The notes under the pieces: generated by a model
What the model was told of the DNA's origin: nothing
The model's input: only the letters and a program-made list of their open reading frames with translations
The model's database searches: none
Origin: Gammaproteobacteria bacterium
Lineage (GTDB): Bacteria > Pseudomonadota > Gammaproteobacteria > Pseudomonadales > Azotimanducaceae_A
NCBI GenBank assembly: GCA_012960755.1
Contig: DUAT01000039.1
Location: forward strand, 2,864 to 66,863
Direction: 5' to 3'
Length of the DNA stretch: 64,000 bases
In this document: piece after piece, positions 61,890 through 64,000 of the stretch
How the letters are laid out: every line of letters begins with the position of its first letter
Numbering within the stretch: the first letter of the stretch is position 1
Made by a program: the position numbers and the translations under genes

Positions 61890-63713
61890 TTACGGAACCC
61901 AAGAAAACACCTGACGACCTCCCATCCAGGTTTCCAGAACCTGAATTTGTTCTATTTCATCTGCTTTGACACTGAGCGGATCTTTTTCCAAAACCACAAA
62001 ATCTGCGTACTTACCTGCTTCCAGACTCCCGATCTCGTGATCAGAATGACACTGCCAGGCGGCGTCAATCGTCATGGCCCTTATCGCCGTCTTAACATCA
62101 ATGCACTCTGCTTCTGCCAGAATTGATTCCGGCTCACGCCACATTTTTCTGGTCACCGCATTCTCGATGCATCGGAGCGGTCCCATCTCAGTCACGGGTT
62201 CATCGGAGTGCAGGGTCCAGCGAATGCCTTTGGCTTCACACGCTGCTGTTCTGTCGAGCAGGCATGCCTTGGATTCACCAAATATCCTGTCCCGCATTGC
62301 CTGACCCCAGTAATAAACATGGCCTATTAAAAAACTGGGCGACAGACCAAGCTTAGCAATTCTGTCGATTTGCTCATCGTGTAAAATGGAACAGTGCTCA
62401 ATGCGATAGGGTCCTCTTGAAAGCAACCCCAAAGCATCGGCAGCTTCAAAAGCATCCAGTACATTATCAATTGCCTGGTCGCCATTGGCATGGACCGCAA
62501 TGGGCCAGCCTTTTTCAGCGCGGTCGATGACCATTTGCTTTAGATCCGCTGCCTCAACATATGCGACACCCTTATTTTCAGAGTACAAATAGGGTTCTCT
62601 TTGTAATCCGGAGAAGCCCTGGTTGGAGCCATCAGAGACAATCTTCCACGCGGTTGCCCTGACAAGCTCGTCCCCGTCGCCATATTGCACGCCATGTTCG
62701 TCCCATTTTTCCTGTATGGCATAGCTGAGTGAGTATCGAAGCCTGGTTGTCATTTTGCCTGACGCAGACAATGCATCGTAGAGATCCAGTTCCTGAACTC
62801 CACGACTTAAACCGGTGCCCTGGTCACAGAATGTGGTGATCCCCACTTCATTGGCGCGGGCACAGACGTTCAGGCAGGCCTCGGCCAAATCGTATTGCTG
62901 TTGCGCGGGATTGTGCTTTGCTACGCTCCCCATAGCACGGCCACCTTGCAAAACACCATTGGGTGATCCGTCTTCGTCCCGGCCAAAAGAGGAGCCGGGG
63001 AAATCTTCCGTCTCAGCATGGATGCCCGCGGCTTCCAGCGCACGGCTGTTGCAGTAGGCAAAGTGCAAAGATGCGTTGTAAACAAAAACCGGCCTTGTTG
63101 TTGAAACGGTGTCGAGCATTTGCCGTGTCAATTCTCCCGGACCCTCCTGCAAGGACGGATCAAACTGTCGCGCCATAATCCATTCGTTAGATTCGTTCAG
63201 GCCAGCCAGCTCTCTTAGTCGTGTCAACGCTTTCTCGATGGTTGAGTATCTGAAGGGGCCGACGTTCTCGAAATGTCCTATGGTCGCAATAGCGAGAAAA
63301 TGCATATGCGGCTCAATAAATCCCGGTAATATTGTTTTACCAGCGCAGTCAATCACCTCAACGTCTTCTGCGTATTCGTTTTTTAATTTGTCGTTCGTCC
63401 CCGTGGAGAGGATTTTGCCATTTTTTATGGCTAGTGCTTCTACGGTGGAGAAATTGTCGTCAACCGTATAGATCCTGGCGTTTACAAACAGCTGGGTTTT
63501 ACTGCTGACGGGGGGCAAAGAACGCTGGCAAGCCCTGCTTCGCCAATAGCCTGCATCAGCGAGATCGGCATCCTTAACATGCATGCAGTCATTGAGCTCT
63601 CGTATCACCGGAGCACAGCATGCACAGGGAGCATGCCAGTTCTCGTGTATTGCTGGTTGCCAGATGCCATTCCGGGAGAAAGGTATAGCGCCTTTGGAGT
63701 TATCTTTTAACAT
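61890..63713 (-). CDS. YtcJ-like amidohydrolase with Cys/His-rich N-terminal extension
   Basis: The 607-residue metal hydrolase matches the amidohydrolase 3 family: TILPGFIEPHMH (first two ligands), GWPIAVHANGDQAIDNVL, YRIEHCSILHDEQ and WTLHSDEPVTEMGPL with the last Asp, ending GKYADFVVLEKDPLSV. About 75 residues precede the usual start and contain HENWHAPCACCAPVIREL, a possible metal-binding or zinc-finger-like knot absent from ordinary YtcJ proteins. The start ATG shares one base with the stop of the upstream DsbA-like gene (TAATG), so they are coupled. The substrate is unknown. Confidence 0.83.
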   Translation of the reverse strand: MLKDNSKGAIPFSRNGIWQPAIHENWHAPCACCAPVIRELNDCMHVKDADLADAGYWRSRACQRSLPPVSSKTQLFVNARIYTVDDNFSTVEALAIKNGKILSTGTNDKLKNEYAEDVEVIDCAGKTILPGFIEPHMHFLAIATIGHFENVGPFRYSTIEKALTRLRELAGLNESNEWIMARQFDPSLQEGPGELTRQMLDTVSTTRPVFVYNASLHFAYCNSRALEAAGIHAETEDFPGSSFGRDEDGSPNGVLQGGRAMGSVAKHNPAQQQYDLAEACLNVCARANEVGITTFCDQGTGLSRGVQELDLYDALSASGKMTTRLRYSLSYAIQEKWDEHGVQYGDGDELVRATAWKIVSDGSNQGFSGLQREPYLYSENKGVAYVEAADLKQMVIDRAEKGWPIAVHANGDQAIDNVLDAFEAADALGLLSRGPYRIEHCSILHDEQIDRIAKLGLSPSFLIGHVYYWGQAMRDRIFGESKACLLDRTAACEAKGIRWTLHSDEPVTEMGPLRCIENAVTRKMWREPESILAEAECIDVKTAIRAMTIDAAWQCHSDHEIGSLEAGKYADFVVLEKDPLSVKADEIEQIQVLETWMGGRQVFSWVP

Positions 63714-64000
63714 TAGTTTTGATCTTTTAGATCCTGTCGGACCCTTGTCCCATTGCTATCTGATCCGTTAGCCAGATGATCTTCGATAAATTCCATCCGG
63801 TCCTTGCCCCAATAGATTTCGCCCTCGATAACCATTGTGGGTGCGCCGAATATGCCTTCTTCCAGGGCTGTATTGGTTGAATTGATCAGGGCCTGTCGTA
63901 TGCCGGGACTTTCGCAGCAGGATTCAAACTCATCCGGGTCAACGTCGAGGGTTGCCGCGATACCGCGAAGGGTATCGTACTCGCCAATAGTGCCCACATT
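63713..64000 (-). CDS. DsbA-family / HCCA-isomerase-like protein (partial)
   Basis: Only the C-terminal 95 residues lie in the window; the frame stays open to the right edge. They include a helical segment DPDEFESCCESPGIRQAL and GIFGAPTMVIEGEIYWGKDR, the cis-Pro loop and last strand of DsbA-like 2-hydroxychromene-2-carboxylate isomerases (GVFGAPTF-V-GE-FWGQDR-). Such enzymes use glutathione to isomerise aromatic breakdown products. It is the first visible gene of the minus-strand cluster ending at 58432. Confidence 0.75.
   Translation of the reverse strand, partial: NVGTIGEYDTLRGIAATLDVDPDEFESCCESPGIRQALINSTNTALEEGIFGAPTMVIEGEIYWGKDRMEFIEDHLANGSDSNGTRVRQDLKDQN

Noticed and set aside
1..64000. 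tRNA, rRNA, CRISPR arrays, phage genes, intact insertion sequences, riboswitches
   Set aside because: Nothing in the sequence showed a cloverleaf, rRNA core words, regularly spaced repeats, transposase or phage structural genes. A covariance-model scan would be needed for certainty about small RNAs.

Overview
The window reads as a moderate-GC gammaproteobacterial chromosome, probably from a free-living aerobic marine or aquatic heterotroph. The evidence is an OmpW porin-like gene, MipA/OmpV, an RND efflux pair, a DUF5916 outer-membrane protein, DUF3192 and DUF4124 proteins, a class I DAHP synthase, two sulfatases, a SoxC-type sulfite dehydrogenase and many esterases, flavin monooxygenases and a Rieske oxygenase. 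No rRNA, tRNA, CRISPR array, prophage or intact transposase was recognised.

Region 1-12 kb: intact genes (ompW with a perfect FNR-type box, a secreted FrsA-like hydrolase, a large arylsulfatase, a WS/DGAT-GNAT operon, an alpha/beta hydrolase, mipA) are separated by long spacers. Five of these hold plus-strand remnants of other genes: a class III aminotransferase tail, an XRE helix-turn-helix head, an FtsX/MacB-type permease piece, a PhnD-like binding-protein piece and an amidohydrolase head.

Region 12-30 kb: a catabolic and accessory stretch. It holds two paralogous secreted proteins of unknown function, a tandem DUF3192 protein, a luciferase-family oxidoreductase, a coupled Rieske oxygenase/endonuclease-phosphatase/serine hydrolase group, a P-loop NTPase gene broken by a frameshift, a leaderless family 3 binding protein, an AroQ homologue lacking key catalytic residues, a GST, a tyrosine phosphatase, a frameshifted DUF1707 gene, a sulfatase and an SDR.

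Region 30-44.8 kb: DUF5916 protein, a Tat-exported PLP enzyme facing an exported RidA-like protein, a TPR protein, soxC with a monohaem cytochrome, a methyltransferase divergent from DAHP synthase, and an RND efflux pair.

Region 44.7-50.6 kb: a complete glpSTPQUV-type glycerol ABC importer operon. Its two ATPases carry complementary defects that fall in the same composite ATP site. Region 50.6-58.4 kb: a REP-like palindrome, DUF6265, an HSL-type esterase, a flavin monooxygenase next to a type B carboxylesterase, a MacB-like permease and a class I glutamine amidotransferase.

Region 58.4-64 kb (minus strand, running off the right edge) is the best candidate for an undescribed system: a DsbA/HCCA-isomerase-family protein, an amidohydrolase, two paralogous ferritin-like proteins, two paralogous small proteins with a tentative SCP2-like fold and an FmdB zinc ribbon. 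One ferritin-like paralogue keeps a full E...ExxH...E...ExxH di-iron set. The other has lost all four carboxylates and keeps both histidines, which suggests a catalytic/pseudo-subunit pair.
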